This document shows positions 63,317 to 64,000 of a stretch of DNA of 64,000 bases, in pieces. Source of the DNA: Rhodobacteraceae bacterium HLUCCO07 (lineage in GTDB: Bacteria > Pseudomonadota > Alphaproteobacteria > Rhodobacterales > Rhodobacteraceae); the NCBI GenBank assembly GCA_001314705.1, contig LJSU01000035.1, positions 37,112 to 101,111 of the forward strand. The letters are read 5' to 3'. The notes beneath the pieces were generated by a model, which was given only the letters and a program-made list of their open reading frames with translations, made no database searches and was not told the DNA's origin. Positions within the stretch are counted from its first letter, which is position 1. Each line of letters begins with the position of its first letter. The position numbers and the translations under genes are program-made.

Positions 63317-63460
63317 AACGGTCCGGGCGGGGCGGTGGGCGTCCTGCGACCGGCCTCTGCCCGAGGACGGAGAATGTATCGCCTCGGGACAAGGTGACGT
63401 GCGGGCAAGTGGCGCCTGTCTTGATCTGGCGCAAGGATGATCGCAAGACGTCATGTATTT

Positions 63461-63495
63461 TGCACGTGCAGCATGATACTGTTGCGGCGCAGCAA
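63461..63495 (+). promoter_or_regulatory. TGC-rich palindromes upstream of the CoA-ligase gene
   Basis: TGCACGTGCA (63461-63470) is a perfect palindrome, and TTGCGGCGCAGCAA (63482-63495) is a second symmetrical TGC/GCA element, 17 nt before the start codon. PhaR-type regulators of alphaproteobacteria are known to bind TGC/GCA-rich repeats; assignment to PhaR is only suggestive. Confidence 0.3.
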
Positions 63496-63511
63496 AGGAT
63501 GAGGCACGATC

Positions 63512-64000
63512 ATGTTCAAACGCCCGCTCGAAACATTATTCAATCCGCGCGGCATCGCGGTTTTCGGTGCCAGTGAGTCGCCCACGAGTGTCGGATCGAA
63601 GGTCCATGCCAATCTCATGGCCGGTGGGTTCGAGGGACCGGTGGTGCCGGTCAACCCGAAATACGAGAGTGTGCGTGGGCAAGCCTGTTACAAATCCATT
63701 GCCGAAGTGCCCGACCGGATCGACGTTGCCGTGATCGCGACCCCAGCGGCGACGATCCCGGGCATCCTCAAGGATCTCGGCGCGGCGGGGATAGGTGCGG
63801 CGATCGTTCTTTCGGCGGGATTTCGCGAGGTGGGCGAGGAGGGCCGCAAGCTCGAGGCGACGCTCAAGGAAGCGGCGCGCAAGGCGGGGGTCCGGTTCCT
63901 CGGCCCCAACTGCGTGGGGCTGGTACGTCCATGGCTGGGGATGAACGCGACATTCCTCAATTCCGACGCGCCCGAGGGTCGGCTGGCGGTGGTGTCGCAA
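63512..64000 (+). CDS. NDP-forming acyl-CoA ligase family protein, 5' part
   Basis: Open to the right edge: 163 codons without stop. Seen: LFNPRGIAVFGASESPTSVGSKV (CoA-binding Rossmann entry), VVPVNPKYESVRGQACYKSI, DVAVIATPAATIPGILKDLG and FLGPNCVGLVRPWLGMNATF, ending AVVSQ at the edge. These are the first domain and start of the second of acetate-CoA ligase (ADP-forming) or of Pat-type protein acetyltransferases, which share them. AAAGGATGAGG lies upstream. It is a distant relative of the ligase at 17024. Deciding between ligase and acetyltransferase needs the missing 3' part. Confidence 0.85.
   Translation, partial: MFKRPLETLFNPRGIAVFGASESPTSVGSKVHANLMAGGFEGPVVPVNPKYESVRGQACYKSIAEVPDRIDVAVIATPAATIPGILKDLGAAGIGAAIVLSAGFREVGEEGRKLEATLKEAARKAGVRFLGPNCVGLVRPWLGMNATFLNSDAPEGRLAVVSQ

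Noticed and set aside
61580-63454. Minus-strand open reading frame of more than 600 codons
   Set aside because: Antisense to the double ATPase gene; low-complexity Arg/His-rich product.
1-64000. tRNA, rRNA, CRISPR arrays, transposases, phage genes and known riboswitches
   Set aside because: Looked for on both strands by their usual hallmarks and not seen; small structured RNAs could still be missed without a covariance search.

Overview
The window looks like chromosomal DNA of an alphaproteobacterium of the Rhodobacterales (Roseobacter-type). Evidence: high GC throughout, a clear AAGGAG-type Shine-Dalgarno on many genes, the gene order rpoZ-rsh-DUF2062-pdxJ-acpS-lepB-rnc-era-DUF1491, a fused PuuE/UraD allantoinase, Hint-domain proteins, and many acyl-CoA and ABC catabolic genes. 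No rRNA, tRNA, CRISPR array, transposase or phage gene was seen. The species cannot be named from the sequence. About 57 protein genes are supported, the last one cut by the right edge.

Layout. (1) 32-4372, minus: a purine/ureide module of NCS2 urate/xanthine-type permease, ureidoglycolate lyase, ureidoglycine aminohydrolase and allantoinase-OHCU decarboxylase; the three enzymes overlap by 4 nt. (2) 4876-16003: smpB, sulfurtransferase, aromatic aminotransferase, dapA, a lytic transglycosylase, an EamA exporter, the two halves of MnmC as separate divergent genes, a hot-dog acyl-CoA hydratase and a FlaA1/CapD-type sugar-nucleotide dehydratase. (3) 16245-22477: a carnitine-like acyl-CoA cluster (CaiD-type hydratase, NDP-forming acyl-CoA ligase, acyl-CoA dehydrogenase) divergent from a GlxA/CdhR-type regulator across a short gap with a perfect inverted repeat, then a class II aldolase and a VOC protein. 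(4) 22606-29413: amn, HU, DMT and AEC transporters, aroC, dapE. (5) 29714-32394: two overlapping Hint-domain genes, the second with a degenerate Hint. (6) 32417-40275: an RluA pseudouridine synthase, a methyltransferase, a D-2-hydroxyacid oxidase, and a beta-oxidation operon with a bifunctional hydratase/dehydrogenase and a paired acyl-CoA dehydrogenase. (7) 40429-48123, minus: the housekeeping run DUF1491 to rpoZ, including the (p)ppGpp enzyme. (8) 48237-51082: a Kdo-type set (cytidylyltransferase, HAD phosphatase, divergent WaaA-like transferase). (9) 51079-56130: folK, an NYN nuclease, a cytochrome c, and a compressed operon ispH-DUF3429-methyltransferase-rnhA-TRIC. (10) 56212-64000: a CocE/NonD hydrolase, a complete family-5 peptide-type ABC importer and the start of a CoA-ligase gene.

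Most enzymes belong to known families. The features that gene calls do not explain are two families of intergenic repeats. R1 is about 165 bp with hairpins; two direct copies bracket the AEC transporter gene. R2 is built on the unit GGCAGCCGG and lies upstream of or between smpB, dapE/aroC and acpS/lepB. There are also several palindromes in short regulatory gaps. The best candidates for less-described biology are the intact plus degenerate Hint pair, the Kdo-like trio whose transferase carries Asp in place of the catalytic Glu, and the heteromeric acyl-CoA dehydrogenase.
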